Source: an uncultured Alphaproteobacteria bacterium (GTDB lineage Bacteria > Pseudomonadota > Alphaproteobacteria > Rs-D84). Taken from it: a stretch of DNA of 64,000 nt. A model generated the notes under the pieces. That model saw only the letters and a list, made by a program, of their open reading frames with translations. It was not told the origin of the DNA and did no database searches. Below, piece by piece: positions 42,765 to 51,772 of the stretch. The stretch's first letter is position 1; each line of letters starts with the position of its first letter. Position numbers and translations under genes: made by a program. The stretch is from assembly GCA_944389515.1 (NCBI GenBank), contig CALXMQ010000004.1, positions 22,703 to 86,702 of the forward strand, written 5' to 3'.

Positions 42765-44750
42765 ATGGCTATGATAGAACAAAACACACACTCTTATGAT
42801 GCATCAGATATCCAGGTACTAGAAGGTTTGGAACCCGTTCGTCTGCGTCCTGGCATGTATATTGGTGGCACTGATGAAAAGGCGTGGCACCATTTACCGA
42901 TTGAAATTCTGGATAATTCTATTGACGAAGCGGTTGCCGGTTTTGCAAAAAAAATCACTGTAAATTTGATTGATTCCAAGACAATCGAAATCACCGATGA
43001 TGGTCGTGGAATCCCAGTTGACGAACATCCAAAATTTCCGGGCAAATCTGCCTTAGAAGTTATTTTAACCACCCTGCATTCTGGCGGAAAATTTAATAAC
43101 AATGTGTATAAAACCAGTGGTGGTCTGCACGGTGTGGGCAGTTCGGTTGTAAATGCATTATCATCTGAAATGATTGTGACAATATCCCGTGACGGATATC
43201 AATGGCAACAAACATTTTCCCGTGGCAAACCAACCAGTGCCATGACACGCGGCGATGCAACCAAAAATCATGGAACCAAGATACGCTTTACGATTGATGA
43301 TGAAATATTTGGTGCAAACGCAACGTTCAAGCCTGTAAAAATATATCGTATGGCACGTGCGAAATCATTTTTATCGCGTGGTGTGCGCGTTGATTGGATT
43401 TGTAATCCAGAATTATTGACCGAAGATATGAACATACCGGCCACAACTGAATTTTATTACCCAAATGGTGTGGCAGATTTTCTGGATGAAAAAACACATG
43501 ACAAACCACGCATATTACCCAAGATTTTCAGTGGCACGGTCGATTTCCCAGATGATTCTGGTCGTGTTGAATGGGCACTGACATTTTTAACTGATGAAAA
43601 TGGCGCGGCATCTGATGATGGATTTTTTGCGTCTTATTGTAACACGATTGCAACAATCGATGGCGGCACCCATGAAACAGGATTCAAATCTGCAATAACC
43701 CGTGGGTTAAAGGCATATGGGGAAAAAGTAAATAATAAATCTGCCGCATCAATTATCAGCGATGACGTATTTGATTCTGTTGCGGCAATCGTATCAGTAT
43801 TTTACAAAACACCGCAATTTTTGGGTCAAACCAAAGAAAAACTGTCCAATCCTGAAATTGCCAGATTTACTGAAAACGCATTGCGCGACCCATGGGATAT
43901 ATTTTTAGCATCAGATCCTAAAACAGCAAATGCAGTACTGGATTTTGTAATAAACCTGGCAAATGCGCGAATAAAGACAAAACAAGTCAAAGAAATCGCG
44001 CGAAAAACACCGACAAAACGTATTCGCATGCCGGCGAAATTGGCTGATTGTTCTAAACACGGTGTTGACGGCACAGAACTGTTTATTGTCGAAGGTGAAT
44101 CCGCCGGCGGTACGGCCAAACAGGCACGCGATCGTGCGACCCAGGCAATAATGCCATTGCGTGGCAAGGTATTAAACGTTGTATCAAATTCTGATGAACG
44201 TTTCAGTGCAAACAAAGAATTAAACGAACTGATTGATATTATTGGTGCTGGCACGGCCAAGGATTGGGATGAATCCAAACTGCGTTATGAAAAAATAATT
44301 GTCATGACCGATGCCGACGTTGACGGCAGTCACATTGCATCATTATTGATGGCGTTCTTTTACCAGGTTATGCCCCAACTGATTTATGGGGGTCATTTGT
44401 ATTTATCATGTCCGCCACTGTATAAATTGACATGTGGCACAGAATCAATATACGTTGATTCTGACGAAGAATTAGATCAGTTAAAAAATACAAAATATAA
44501 AAATAAAAAAATTGAAATTTCACGATTCAAGGGCTTGGGTGAAATGATGCCAAATCAATTAAAAGAAACCACCATGTCCCCAAAAACACGCCGATTGATA
44601 CGTGTTGATTTACCACCACGCACCGACGATGGTGCCGAAGATACAGAAAAAACACGCACAATCGTATCTGAACTGATGGGTAAAAAACCTGAATTTCGAT
44701 TCAAATTCATCACAGAACACGCCCAATTTGTCAAAGATTTGTTTGTATAA
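42765..44750 (+). CDS. parE: Topoisomerase IV subunit B
   Basis: A 661-residue GHKL-type ATPase subunit of a type II topoisomerase that decatenates chromosomes. ATP-site blocks: EILDNSIDEAVAGF, DDGRGIPV, GGLHGVGSSVVNAL. The TOPRIM domain has VEGESAGGTAKQARDR, LRGKVLNV and MTDADVDGSHI. VRLRPGMYIGGTDEKAWHHL and the length favour ParE over GyrB; this choice is likely but not certain. No clear ribosome site precedes ATG 42765, and TATACT lies 7 bases upstream. Confidence 0.9.
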   Translation: MAMIEQNTHSYDASDIQVLEGLEPVRLRPGMYIGGTDEKAWHHLPIEILDNSIDEAVAGFAKKITVNLIDSKTIEITDDGRGIPVDEHPKFPGKSALEVILTTLHSGGKFNNNVYKTSGGLHGVGSSVVNALSSEMIVTISRDGYQWQQTFSRGKPTSAMTRGDATKNHGTKIRFTIDDEIFGANATFKPVKIYRMARAKSFLSRGVRVDWICNPELLTEDMNIPATTEFYYPNGVADFLDEKTHDKPRILPKIFSGTVDFPDDSGRVEWALTFLTDENGAASDDGFFASYCNTIATIDGGTHETGFKSAITRGLKAYGEKVNNKSAASIISDDVFDSVAAIVSVFYKTPQFLGQTKEKLSNPEIARFTENALRDPWDIFLASDPKTANAVLDFVINLANARIKTKQVKEIARKTPTKRIRMPAKLADCSKHGVDGTELFIVEGESAGGTAKQARDRATQAIMPLRGKVLNVVSNSDERFSANKELNELIDIIGAGTAKDWDESKLRYEKIIVMTDADVDGSHIASLLMAFFYQVMPQLIYGGHLYLSCPPLYKLTCGTESIYVDSDEELDQLKNTKYKNKKIEISRFKGLGEMMPNQLKETTMSPKTRRLIRVDLPPRTDDGAEDTEKTRTIVSELMGKKPEFRFKFITEHAQFVKDLFV

Positions 44751-44807
44751 TCCAATAAAAATTATACACACAATTTTGCAACCCAACAAATGGCGACCAT
44801 ATCCCCA

Positions 44808-44835
44808 TTGACAATACAGACTTTTGTATTATATT
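44808..44835 (+). promoter_or_regulatory. Promoter of the 158-residue gene
   Basis: TTGACA, 16 bp, TATATT on the plus strand; followed by AAAAGGATAAAAT and ATG. Confidence 0.7.
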
Positions 44836-44856
44836 AAAAAGACAAAAGGATAAAAT

Positions 44857-45333
44857 ATGAATAAATCTGACAGCAACAAAACGACACAAAAAACTGTACC
44901 ACATGAAACTAAAAAGAAAAAAAATACATATGTTGTAAAATTTTCAGCATTTGCCAATTTAGATTTATTTGAACATTGTGAATACACCCCATTGACCGTG
45001 GTCAATGTAAACGGTCGTCCTGTAAAAAACATGGCCGGTTGGATAAAAGCAACCCCATTTCCGAACCCATGCGCACACAATATGGTATCTGCATATCCAA
45101 AATTAAAGCCAATTATGGGCGAAAAAATGGCATGTACAATTATTGAATACCTGGATAAAGATACATATGAACCTGTTGCAATGTTATTCCCAACAAATGA
45201 AATAATATGCCGAACAGATTTGGTTGATTTTATGACCAGACTGAATCATGCGACACGCCGTGATTTGAATCGCCAGATACAAATCCGCGACAGAATTATA
45301 AATAAATACCAAGAACAGCAAAAACAAAAATAA
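44857..45333 (+). CDS. Unrecognised 158-residue cytoplasmic protein
   Basis: I do not recognise this protein. The first 22 residues are polar and Lys-rich (TKKKKNTY). The middle (about 23-115) looks like a compact alpha/beta domain with VVKFSAFANLDLFEHCEYTP, VVNVNGRPVKNMAGW and EYLDKDTYEPVAMLFPTNEI. The C-terminal 35 residues are a charged helix (RRDLNRQIQIRDRIINKYQE) that could be coiled coil. There is no signal peptide or TM. It has its own promoter and terminator, so it is a single-gene unit. Confidence 0.65.
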   Translation: MNKSDSNKTTQKTVPHETKKKKNTYVVKFSAFANLDLFEHCEYTPLTVVNVNGRPVKNMAGWIKATPFPNPCAHNMVSAYPKLKPIMGEKMACTIIEYLDKDTYEPVAMLFPTNEIICRTDLVDFMTRLNHATRRDLNRQIQIRDRIINKYQEQQKQK

Positions 45334-45338
45334 AAAAC

Positions 45339-45363
45339 AACACCGGACATAAAGTCCGGTGTT
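45339..45363 (+). terminator. Terminator of the 158-residue gene
   Basis: AACACCGGAC/GTCCGGTGTT stem, then TTTCGTTTT. It also lies near the 3' end of the convergent Cys-rich gene. Confidence 0.8.
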
Positions 45364-45380
45364 TCGTTTTCCCCATCTTA

Positions 45381-46841
45381 CTATTGGATACCGACGCGGA
45401 ACTGGTCACCCCAGCCAGCAACCACCTGGCCGCCAACTGTGCATTGAATATCTTCAAAACCATTTTCTATATTATTCTTTTTAACGACATGACTAGTTAT
45501 CAAACCACCTGCTGTTCCCAACACAACACCCGCAATAGAATCAGATAACAAACGTGATGTATTAAATTTACCTTCTTCGTTGCGCCATACCGTCAATTTT
45601 AATCCAGATGCTATTTCATCCAATTTAGACACTGCACCTTCTATTCTTTCACGTGCCGCATTTTGTTGTTGTGTAATGGTTGTTTCGGCCGCACCCACCC
45701 CTGCATCACCAGAGCTGCTTACAGTGGCATCAATGCACGCCGTTCCATCCGCATTCAGCGTTTTTCCAACCTCCATACAATAACATTGATTTCTGCTATA
45801 ATCCCAATTTGCCCCTGTAATCAACAAACATTTTTGAATAGCAGGATTCATCGCACACACACTGCCGTTCCAAGCGTATTGTTGGTTTGTACAACGGCAT
45901 TGCTTATTCACATCATCCCAATATGCCCCAGACGCCACGCTGTCTGCCGATGTGCATTTTTGTTGTAATGCGGCCGCATCTGTTAAATCACATCTGTCGC
46001 CATTACGTACATAATTTACATCATCCAAACAAACACAAACATTGTTTTCCAAACGTAAATTCTTAGCATTATCGCAAGAACATTGATTATTTGCCCACAC
46101 GCCGCCCGACTGTTCACACGCCTGTTGACGTTTACGATTTTCAGCCTGCTGCCGCTGTTGATTTTCTGCATTTATCGCCGCCTGTGTTTTTTTACACCCA
46201 TTTACACCATCTGGTTCATAATCAGAACTTATACAAACACAAGACTTTTTATCTGCTGATTGTTTTATATTCTTTGACGGATCGCATGTACATGCACTGC
46301 CCGTCCATTTTCCACCCCCAGCCGCACATTGGTTACCAGCCGCAATATCAGCATCGCTGATGCATTTACCATCAACTGCGGTATACCCCGGTATACAAAC
46401 ACATCCCATACATGGTTGTGCCCCAACAACAGCCTGAGAAGAATTATCATTAAACACCGGCTTGCCAGTATTCAGGTTTATTATCACTTCCTTGGCATTA
46501 CCATCTGGACATAATCTTCTGTACTCTGCCTGGGTACAATTTGGTATTTTTTCAGGTATCCATTTATCATCAAATCCCAACTGGCACCTAAACATATAAT
46601 TTTCGTACGATTTTTTATCTAATGTCGCCTTTGTTGCAGAAACCAAATCACCGGTTACACACTCTCCACGTTCGCAAATATAACATCCACGCACCCCAGG
46701 AATACTTAAATATTCATTATCATTATTACATCTGCCATTTTCACGTATTTGACAAGATTGCGCCGCTGCACGCGCAACATTTACACTAAATACAGAAAAT
46801 AATACGCCAAACAATGCCCCAGCCAATAAAAATTTTTTCAT
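45381..46841 (-). CDS. Secreted protein with tandem Cys-rich repeats and C-terminal membrane segment
   Basis: A 486-residue protein with a signal peptide (MKKFLLAGALFGVLFSVFSV, cleavage near ARA). Four units of about 45 residues (about 170-370) share a pattern C-x3-9-GG-x-W-x6-C-x-C-x12-C-x-C: CAAGGGKWTGSACTCD, CEQSGGVWANNQCSCD, CTSADSVASGAYWDD-x-C-R-C, CLLITGANWDYSRNQCYC. A helical region (ARERIEGAVSKLDEIASGLK) precedes a hydrophobic Gly-rich segment (SIAGVVLGTAGGLITSHVVK) near the C-terminus. I chose the start for CAGGAGAGACAAT. It could be a membrane- or surface-anchored protein with disulfide-rich repeats; the function is unknown. Confidence 0.72.
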   Translation of the reverse strand: MKKFLLAGALFGVLFSVFSVNVARAAAQSCQIRENGRCNNDNEYLSIPGVRGCYICERGECVTGDLVSATKATLDKKSYENYMFRCQLGFDDKWIPEKIPNCTQAEYRRLCPDGNAKEVIINLNTGKPVFNDNSSQAVVGAQPCMGCVCIPGYTAVDGKCISDADIAAGNQCAAGGGKWTGSACTCDPSKNIKQSADKKSCVCISSDYEPDGVNGCKKTQAAINAENQQRQQAENRKRQQACEQSGGVWANNQCSCDNAKNLRLENNVCVCLDDVNYVRNGDRCDLTDAAALQQKCTSADSVASGAYWDDVNKQCRCTNQQYAWNGSVCAMNPAIQKCLLITGANWDYSRNQCYCMEVGKTLNADGTACIDATVSSSGDAGVGAAETTITQQQNAARERIEGAVSKLDEIASGLKLTVWRNEEGKFNTSRLLSDSIAGVVLGTAGGLITSHVVKKNNIENGFEDIQCTVGGQVVAGWGDQFRVGIQ

Positions 46842-46944
46842 ATTGTCTCTCCTGAATATGGATACATACCCACAATTATTGTTTATAATTTTATCATAAA
46901 ATCCCTGTATTTCCAATAACGAATTTGCACATATATAAAACAAG

Positions 46945-46960
46945 TGCCGCATTTGCGGCA
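46945..46960 (-). terminator. Hairpin after dnaA
   Basis: TGCCGC/GCGGCA stem just downstream of the dnaA stop on the minus strand, followed by a modest T-tract. Confidence 0.5.
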
Positions 46961-46967
46961 TAATTTT

Positions 46968-48257
46968 TTATCTGCAATCTGCAATCAACTGATTTATTTG
47001 CGCAGACAAAACCAAATCTGTTTTTTTCAGTTTTTCAATTTGCGCAATCGCATACACAACTGTGGCATGATCACGATCACCACAAACACGCCCAATTTCT
47101 GTCAAAGACATATCCGTTGCCATTTTTAACACAGACATCATCATTTGACGTGCCAAAACAACCGCGCGACTGCGCCCTTTGCCACACACCGCATCGTATG
47201 AAACGCCTAATTTTTCGCACATATGACGCACCATTGCGATTGGTGTCTTGGCCTTTTGCAATGTATCTGCCAACAAATGTTGCGCAACATCCATCGTAAC
47301 ACTTGTCCCCATCAATTCTGTATACGTTTTGATTTTCATTGCGACACCACCAATCAAGTGGCCATCACATGCCGTACGTGCAGCAATCGCATCTGCAACA
47401 TCAGACGCAACACCGGCGCGCATCAACATAACACGTTTTACATGTGTTGTCGGCGCAACAACATCTGCAACCAACCCAGATGCCAACAACGATTGAATAC
47501 GACGATCAAACCCAGTCAAATTCCCAGGTGCCACATTTGCCGTCAACACAACATTTTTACCTGCTGCGCGCAAATCCATTACCAACTGGGCAAATTCTTC
47601 ACACGTTGCACGTTTGCCGGCCAACGCCTGGATATCATCCAAAATAAAAGTATCACAATTACGGCAATAATCTTTGAACGCAAAAATTGTTCTGTCATGC
47701 AAACTGCGTGTAAATTCAGACACAAATTGACCACCAGACATTTTTATTACACGTCCCCCAGTTGCATTTTCGATTGCATCGGCCAATAACGATTTACCAC
47801 ACCCCGCCGGCCCATAAATAAATAAAGGCGAGAAAGAAACCGCCCCCGCCGCTAATTTTTTACATGCTGTCAGCACAAACGCATTTTCATCACAACATAC
47901 AAATGCATCAAACGCATTTGATTCTGCCGCACGTGGCGCCACATTTTGCGTTGCCGGTGTATATGATTGAACATTGTTATCGTTTGCAATCGTTGCCGTC
48001 GCCACACCGCCACGTACCGTAATATTTAATTCCAATCCAAATTGGCATGCAACATCTGTTAAAACACTTTTGTGTACAGAACCAATATAGTCAGCTGAAA
48101 ATTGATTTTGCGCGGTTAAAACCAAAACACCATCGCAAACATCAAACTGTAACGGGGAAATCCAAGATGTAAAACTTGCAGAATCCATTTTCGCGGCAAT
48201 GGCCCCCTTGATATCATCCAAGTTTGTCATTGCTTTCATTGCCGCTGCCTGCATCAT
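46968..48257 (-). CDS. dnaA: Replication initiator DnaA
   Basis: A 429-residue AAA+ initiator that opens the chromosome origin. Domain I (about 1-80) is followed by a short linker. The AAA+ core has Walker A YGPAGCGKSLLADAI and Walker B TFILDDIQALAGK. Domain IV contains GDRDHATVVYAIAQIEKL, the DnaA-box recognition signature. The start MMQAAAMKAMTNL is taken because AAGGAGAAAAAT precedes it; 9 more in-frame codons upstream have no support. Neither dnaN nor rpmH is adjacent. Confidence 0.95.
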   Translation of the reverse strand: MMQAAAMKAMTNLDDIKGAIAAKMDSASFTSWISPLQFDVCDGVLVLTAQNQFSADYIGSVHKSVLTDVACQFGLELNITVRGGVATATIANDNNVQSYTPATQNVAPRAAESNAFDAFVCCDENAFVLTACKKLAAGAVSFSPLFIYGPAGCGKSLLADAIENATGGRVIKMSGGQFVSEFTRSLHDRTIFAFKDYCRNCDTFILDDIQALAGKRATCEEFAQLVMDLRAAGKNVVLTANVAPGNLTGFDRRIQSLLASGLVADVVAPTTHVKRVMLMRAGVASDVADAIAARTACDGHLIGGVAMKIKTYTELMGTSVTMDVAQHLLADTLQKAKTPIAMVRHMCEKLGVSYDAVCGKGRSRAVVLARQMMMSVLKMATDMSLTEIGRVCGDRDHATVVYAIAQIEKLKKTDLVLSAQINQLIADCR

Positions 48258-48606
48258 ATTTTTCTCCTTTCCTTCCCTTCTCAAAGAGTGTCCACATGCA
48301 TCAGAGTATAAAAATCACCTGCACATAAACGCTAAATTTTACTGCGATTTTATTCCGCAACATAAAAATTTAGTGTTTATGTATTGCCCTACTTTTAACT
48401 CTCTCGCTTTGTATTCGATATATTTATCGAATTTGTTTTGATTGGGATTACTCTCAATCGTTTTGGATACGTAAGATAAGTTAAATGATAAATCCGACTT
48501 TGCAACCGATTGTTAAACAATTTTTGAACATTTATTTTTTGACAACGATTCGTTTTTTTGCCTGTTTTCTGCGCTTTGTATATACAATGTATAGACAAGA
48601 TTTTTT
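48258..48606. other. Palindrome-rich dnaA-dprA intergenic, candidate origin region
   Basis: No gene fits this 349-base stretch. It holds three inverted repeats: ATAAACGCTAAATTTT (48325-48340) with AAAATTTAGTGTTTAT (48365-48380), one mismatch in 16; ATTCGATA/TATCGAAT (48413-48432); and GATTG/CAATC around 48440-48460. AT-rich runs follow at 48480-48600. I see no clear TTATNCACA box; TGTCCACAT at about 48290 is the nearest. It could be oriC or dnaA regulatory DNA. Confidence 0.35.
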
Positions 48607-49632
48607 TCACGCACGAACATATCCGCCGTCAACTTTACGTACTAAACCCTGCAATTCCAGAACAACCAAATCAGATTTTATTTCCGAAATTGTTTTTTTG
48701 ACAATTTCTGACAATACAGATTCAGACACAGGAATTGTTCCCAATGCATCTAAAATCGAATTTTCCGAATCGGAATTTTTTTCACTTTTTTTATTTTCAT
48801 CTGTATTTTTTTCTGTTTCAAAAAAATCGCACACACCACTGCACAATTTTGCCACACCTGATTTTATCAACGAATTTGGCCCAGACGCCCGGGAATCCGA
48901 CGGATGTGATGGTATCGCCCAAATTTGTCGATTCGATTCGTATGCGAATCGGGCGGTTGTCATACTGCCAGAATTCATATCTGCTTCGCCCAGAATCAGT
49001 TTTTCACACAATCCTGCAATCCAACGATTACGTTGTACAAAATTCGTGGCCAACGGCGTAAAACCAACCGGCATTTCACTGATTACCGCACCACGTGCAA
49101 CAATTTCCCAATATAACGATTCGTTTTCCACCGGCCAAATATAATCCACCCCACCTGCCAACACTGCGATTGTTTGCGCACCACCTGGCGCACATAACGC
49201 CCCACGATGCGCCGCCGTATCTGTGCCCATCGCCATCCCAGACGCCACCACATAACCATGTTCTGCAAACGCACACGCAATATCACGCGTTAAATTCATC
49301 CCTGCCACCGTTGCATGACGCGTACCAACAATACTGACAATCGGCCGCTGCAATGCATCTATGTTTCCACGCACAGATATCACAGGCGGATGATTTTTTA
49401 TTCCGCGCAATGCATCTGGATATTCTGGCATATCATCACTTATATAATATATATTCTGTTTTTCCGCCTGTTCCATTTCACGCAAAACATTATCACGCAC
49501 GCGCCCATCATCACATGCCGCGGCCGCCGCGGCCACAGAACCAAATTGACGAATCAAATTATTATACCGCACCGGCCCAATCCCAGGCGTGCGTAATATC
49601 ACCAATCTATGAAAAATATCTTGCATATCCAT
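48607..49632 (-). CDS. dprA: DNA-processing protein DprA
   Basis: Single-strand-DNA-binding loader of RecA in natural transformation. From MDMQDIF (or MQDIF, two codons later) it is 341 residues. An N-terminal HhH-like region (TPGIGPVRYNNLIRQFGSV) is followed by the Rossmann core with SIVGTRHATVAGMNLTRDIA, SGMAMGTDTAAHRGAL, GGVDYIWPVENESLY and SEMPVGFTPLATNFVQRNRW. A winged-helix domain (SVSESVLSE-type, DLVVLELQGLVRKVDGGYVR) ends it. No Shine-Dalgarno is present. Other competence genes are not in the window. Confidence 0.94.
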   Translation of the reverse strand: MDMQDIFHRLVILRTPGIGPVRYNNLIRQFGSVAAAAAACDDGRVRDNVLREMEQAEKQNIYYISDDMPEYPDALRGIKNHPPVISVRGNIDALQRPIVSIVGTRHATVAGMNLTRDIACAFAEHGYVVASGMAMGTDTAAHRGALCAPGGAQTIAVLAGGVDYIWPVENESLYWEIVARGAVISEMPVGFTPLATNFVQRNRWIAGLCEKLILGEADMNSGSMTTARFAYESNRQIWAIPSHPSDSRASGPNSLIKSGVAKLCSGVCDFFETEKNTDENKKSEKNSDSENSILDALGTIPVSESVLSEIVKKTISEIKSDLVVLELQGLVRKVDGGYVRA

Positions 49633-49701
49633 ATAATATATAAATGTAAGTATAAGAAAATTTACATATTTAACACAAGGCACTTTTTCCAAAACAAAAC
49701 G

Positions 49702-49717
49702 CCCCGATGGGGGCGAA
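49702..49717 (-). terminator. Hairpin before dprA
   Basis: CGCCCC/GGGGCG stem downstream of the 290-residue gene on the minus strand, with a T-tract. Confidence 0.6.
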
Positions 49718-49735
49718 TTGTTTTTTATTATACTT

Positions 49736-50608
49736 TTAATTATTAGCGTTCATTAAATATTCATAATTATATTCATCACACGCCGCCGGTCTGTTATCAC
49801 CAGGCCAATTTTCGCATTCTTCGCGTAACGTTTTTAACGTATCAATAAATTCATCAAATTCAGCCGGGTGCTGTTCACGTAACGCACGTAACTGGGCTAA
49901 TAATTGTGCGTCACCTTCTAATGCCTTTTGTCCCATAACCGCACCACCAATTAAACGGTTACCAAACAATTCCATAATTCCAACACCAACGCCGGCACCA
50001 CCAACCGCGCCACCCACAGTTGCCCATGTACGCCCTGTTTTTTTGGCATCCAATATACGCTGGCGCAAAACTTCTTCATCGGCCCAACTGCCACATGTAA
50101 TATCTTGCCCCATTTGAAAATATTTTGCTGGTACATCAGAAACACTTATTTTCGGATCCGCAGATTTAACCTCTACTAAAACAAAGCAAACATTATTTTC
50201 TGGATTTGCAGTATCTTCGACCATTGTTGCGTAATTGTTAGTATTGCTGTACCGCGACGCCCAAACAAAAGTATTACCAATGCCAATATTATTGTTCAAA
50301 CAGGCCTGTTTTTGTCTTTCATATTCTTGTGTCACAGAATCATTATCAGACGACGAATCAGAATCATTATTATCACCATCTTCATCACCAACAGGCACAC
50401 GCACACTGGGCATATTCACTGTTGCATTACCATTTACAACCGCATTTGCATTCGCCATCGCCGAAATTTGATTTGTTGATGCAGTTGCCCGTGGTGCCGC
50501 CATAACCATTTGCGTTGCCATTGATGGGCGCGCACGCGACCCAGAATTTACGCCAAACGCCGGCACAGTAATTACAGTCAATGCAATCAAAGATATGATT
50601 TTTTTCAT
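49736..50608 (-). CDS. Secreted protein with glycine-zipper segment
   Basis: A 290-residue protein with a signal peptide (MKKIISLIALTVITVPAFGV). Residues about 45-100 are Asn/Ala- then Asp/Ser-rich low complexity (DEDGDNNDSDSSSDNDS). Four cysteines are spread through the globular middle. A Gly-rich hydrophobic run (ATVGGAVGGAGVGVGIMELF) looks like a glycine zipper, and the C-terminus is charged helix. It resembles the C-terminal part of the 486-residue Cys-repeat protein only in having such a zipper. Family not recognised. It lies between plsY and dprA on the same strand. Confidence 0.65.
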   Translation of the reverse strand: MKKIISLIALTVITVPAFGVNSGSRARPSMATQMVMAAPRATASTNQISAMANANAVVNGNATVNMPSVRVPVGDEDGDNNDSDSSSDNDSVTQEYERQKQACLNNNIGIGNTFVWASRYSNTNNYATMVEDTANPENNVCFVLVEVKSADPKISVSDVPAKYFQMGQDITCGSWADEEVLRQRILDAKKTGRTWATVGGAVGGAGVGVGIMELFGNRLIGGAVMGQKALEGDAQLLAQLRALREQHPAEFDEFIDTLKTLREECENWPGDNRPAACDEYNYEYLMNANN

Positions 50609-50687
50609 CTCTCGTTTCCCCGTTTTATTTCCTTGTATTATACCACAAAATCGGCAAAAAATAAAGAATAAATACGCAAAAACAAAC

Positions 50688-50705
50688 GCCGCGTTTTAAC
50701 GCGGC
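50688..50705 (-). terminator. plsY terminator
   Basis: GCCGCGTT/AACGCGGC stem downstream of plsY on the minus strand with a short T-run. Confidence 0.6.
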
Positions 50706-50711
50706 ATAATT

Positions 50712-51320
50712 TTATTTTTTCCATTTCCAATCTATTTTTGATTCGGTACCAGAAATCAACCGCCCAATATTCGCACGATGCCGCCACAAACACAATAACG
50801 CGATTGCCAAAAACGGCCACCCCATTTGAAAATCAATAACAAATCCCAACACCGGCATCAAACAAAACGCAACAACCGCCCCCAACGACGAATACCCACT
50901 GGTCAACGCGACAATCAACCACTCTATTCCACATGTAATAAATGCCAACGGCGACGTTGCCAACAACACACCAAACAACGACGATATTCCTTTGCCACCA
51001 CGAAATCGCAACCATATTGGATAACAATGCCCAACGATTGCGGCAAAGCCACACCATGCACCAAACACGGCACCACCGATTGCCACACCAATAAACACCG
51101 CAGCAATCGCCTTGGCCATATCCAAAACCCATGTCAGCCCTGCCGCACGCAAACCACCGACACGCATAACATTTGTTGCCCCGATATTACCACTGCCGAC
51201 ACGGCGCAAATCCCCTTTGCCCATCATACGTGTTAAAATCAGCCCCATTGGAATTGACCCCAACAGATATGAAATAATAATTCCGATTACAGCCATAACG
51301 CCAAAAGATGTACTTATCAT
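50712..51320 (-). CDS. plsY: Acyl-phosphate glycerol-3-phosphate acyltransferase PlsY
   Basis: A 202-residue membrane enzyme with five or so TMs that moves an acyl group from acyl phosphate to glycerol 3-phosphate. The active-site loops GSGNIGATNVMRVGG and GHCYPIWLRFRGGKG are intact. AAGGAAAAATAAA precedes the ATG. With plsC (24.5 kb) it gives the first two acylation steps of phospholipid synthesis; plsX is not in the window. Confidence 0.95.
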   Translation of the reverse strand: MISTSFGVMAVIGIIISYLLGSIPMGLILTRMMGKGDLRRVGSGNIGATNVMRVGGLRAAGLTWVLDMAKAIAAVFIGVAIGGAVFGAWCGFAAIVGHCYPIWLRFRGGKGISSLFGVLLATSPLAFITCGIEWLIVALTSGYSSLGAVVAFCLMPVLGFVIDFQMGWPFLAIALLCLWRHRANIGRLISGTESKIDWKWKK

Positions 51321-51393
51321 TTTATTTTTCCTTGATTTTATGTTTGTTTTCTATAAAATAACAAAAAATGTGACTAAATAAAAGGAAAATAAA

Positions 51394-51654
51394 GTGGCAA
51401 ATCACAAGTCATCTAAAAAAAGAATTCTGGTTACGGCCAAGAAAAACGCCGTAAATAACTCTCGTCGCAGTGCGGTTAAAACCGCCGCGAAAAAGGTTTT
51501 GGTTGCCGTTGAATCTGGCGACAAGGCCGCGGCTACGACTGCAATGCGCAACGCGGAAAGCCGCATTATGAAATCTGCGGGCAAGGTTATGCCAAAAAAA
51601 CGTGCCGCACGTAAAATTTCACGTCTGACAAAACGTGTTGCCAAAATGGCATAA
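51394..51654 (+). CDS. rpsT: Ribosomal protein S20
   Basis: An 86-residue basic 30S protein. MANHKSSKKRILVTAKKNAVN and KTAAKKVLVAVESGDKAAAT are S20 patterns, and the C-terminal KKRAARKISRLTKRVAKM is standard. It starts at GTG after AAGGAAAATAAA; GTG starts may lower its translation, as in other bacteria where S20 uses a non-AUG start. Confidence 0.97.
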   Translation: MANHKSSKKRILVTAKKNAVNNSRRSAVKTAAKKVLVAVESGDKAAATTAMRNAESRIMKSAGKVMPKKRAARKISRLTKRVAKMA

Positions 51655-51686
51655 TGCAACAGATAAAGAATTCTTAAATAAAAAAC

Positions 51687-51705
51687 CACCCGATTGGGTG
51701 ATTTT
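51687..51705 (+). terminator. rpsT terminator
   Basis: CACCC/GGGTG stem followed by T6. Confidence 0.75.
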
Positions 51706-51746
51706 TTATTTGATATACACACTTATAAATATCCATATGGAACACA

Positions 51747-51772
51747 AAAAATCGGCCATGCGGCCGATTTTT
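51747..51772 (-). terminator. Terminator of the pilus secretin gene
   Basis: AAAATCGGCC/GGCCGATTTT stem with a T-run on the minus strand, directly beyond the secretin stop. Confidence 0.85.
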
